Positions 63,482 to 64,000 of a stretch of 64,000 nucleotides of DNA are shown one piece after another (position 1 is the stretch's first letter; each line of letters starts with the position of its first letter). The translations under genes and the position numbers were made by a program. Under the pieces are notes generated by a model, which saw only the letters and a list, made by a program, of their open reading frames with translations, was not told where the DNA came from and did not search any database. This stretch comes from Campylobacter showae (GTDB taxonomy: Bacteria > Campylobacterota > Campylobacteria > Campylobacterales > Campylobacteraceae). The stretch lies in the NCBI RefSeq assembly GCF_900699785.1, contig NZ_LR535679.1, positions 1,426,001 through 1,490,000 of the forward strand, written 5' to 3'.

Positions 63482-64000
63482 CTAAAATCGCTCGTCTTTA
63501 TGAAGCTCTAGCAGGTGGATGAAAACATCCTCTAGGCTCGCTTTTATCGGTCTTAGGCTTAGCTCGTTTCGCGGTATTTCTAGGCTTTTAACCGCCTCTT
63601 GTAGCGCGCCCGCGTCCTTTGCGGTTACGTGATAGCCGTTACCAAAAGCCGAAACGCTAAGCGCGGAGTTTGATGCTAGTCGCCCGGCCGCCCAGCCGGC
63701 CGCGTCTCCGCTGAGCTCCCAGACGTTTAGATCGTAGCTAGCGATGATGTCTGACTGCGTGCCGCGTGCTAGGATCTTGCCGTAGGCGATGTAGATGAGC
63801 TCGCGGCAGCGCTCGGCCTCGTCCATGTAGTGCGTGGAGACTAGCACCGTGATGCCATCCTGGGCTAACTCGTGGATGATATCCCAAAATTCGCGCCTAG
63901 CCTTTGGATCTACGCCCGCCGTGGGCTCGTCGAGCAAAAGCAGCTCCGGGGCGTGCACGAGGCACATCGCAAGCGCCAGCCGCTGCTTCCAGCCGCCCGA
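63482..64000 (-). CDS. ABC exporter ATPase (5' end outside the window)
   Basis: Partial: the frame is open to base 64000. The visible part starts at the signature motif SGGWKQRLALAM, then Walker B LLLLDEPTAGVDPKARREFW and switch VLVSTHYMDEAERC, and ends with a domain of about 100 residues typical of YbhF/CcmA-type exporters. In SGGWKQRL, Trp replaces the more common Gln or Met. It pairs with the permease at 62349. Confidence 0.85.
   Translation of the reverse strand, partial: SGGWKQRLALAMCLVHAPELLLLDEPTAGVDPKARREFWDIIHELAQDGITVLVSTHYMDEAERCRELIYIAYGKILARGTQSDIIASYDLNVWELSGDAAGWAAGRLASNSALSVSAFGNGYHVTAKDAGALQEAVKSLEIPRNELSLRPIKASLEDVFIHLLELHKDERF

Overview
The window reads as chromosomal DNA of a Campylobacter (Campylobacterota), probably one of the less AT-rich, mostly oral, anaerobe-leaning species (C. 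rectus / C. showae / C. curvus type). The evidence is gene content and order. Blocks match C. jejuni: pseC-pseB-dcd-accB-accC and the SurA-like gene-gltX-malic enzyme-upp (Cj1286c-Cj1294 in C. jejuni); sppA-aminofutalosine deaminase-aroQ-folK-flhF-flhG-fliA-fliM-fliY-mnmA (Cj0053c-Cj0068); selA-selB-DsbC-like (Cj1378-Cj1380); and the FTR1-P19 iron system (Cj1658-Cj1664). Non-coding DNA, and many genes, are saturated with the word AAATTT. No tRNA or rRNA gene was recognised.

Layout. 1-2786: pseudaminic acid genes pseF (cut by the window edge), pseC and pseB on the minus strand. 3010-3570: dcd. 3816-6886: an ECF-type nickel/cobalt importer of five genes with a palindromic candidate operator upstream. 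6997-8499: a ModA-like binding protein and ModB-like permease with no cognate ATPase. 8657-10440: accB-accC. 10732-12725: ribD and thiF. 13098-15355 (minus): sppA and aminofutalosine deaminase. 15447-22825: aroQ, an M24 peptidase, folK and the flhF-flhG-orf-fliA-fliM-fliY flagellar operon. 22958-28251: LOG-family protein, a small membrane protein, mnmA, an NTF2-like protein, a DUF3137 protein and a SurA-like chaperone. 28340-31608: gltX, malic enzyme, upp. 31831-32624: a barnase-barstar pair. 33027-34680: flavodoxin-fold reductase and mqnA. 34986-36362: ankyrin-repeat protein. 36631-47171: formate dehydrogenase and selenocysteine block (TorD-like chaperone, polyferredoxin, selA, selB, DsbC-like protein, Tat peptide, selenocysteine-containing fdhA, fdhB; no fdhC). 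47372-55033: iron uptake system (ftr1, p19, DUF2318 protein, two FtsX-type permeases, ATPase, thioredoxin-like lipoprotein). 55143-62344: lipoprotein, a TonB-receptor barrel that appears to lack its plug, then a Tat-exported binding protein, permease, ATPase and NnrS. 62349-64000 (minus): an ABC-2 exporter cut by the window edge.

How the parts work together. SelA and SelB, with a tRNA-Sec encoded elsewhere, allow decoding of the in-frame TGA at codon 178 of fdhA; a hairpin right after that TGA is placed like a bacterial SECIS. The ModAB and nickel importers would supply metals for formate dehydrogenase and for nickel enzymes. The aminofutalosine deaminase and MqnA belong to the futalosine route to menaquinone.

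The least explained material is a degenerate extragenic repeat family. It has a conserved tail around GGTGCGGGTCTTGGCGA and hairpin-bearing heads, and pairs of copies flank single genes (pseB, the DUF3137 gene, the TonB-type receptor). The second is the 756-bp gap at 58037-58792, which stacks a nested hairpin, a repeat copy, a three-hairpin/G-rich block, an operator-like inverted repeat abutting a -10 box, and a perfect 28-bp palindrome, all ahead of the ABC-NnrS operon. The barnase-barstar pair is the clearest toxin-immunity module.
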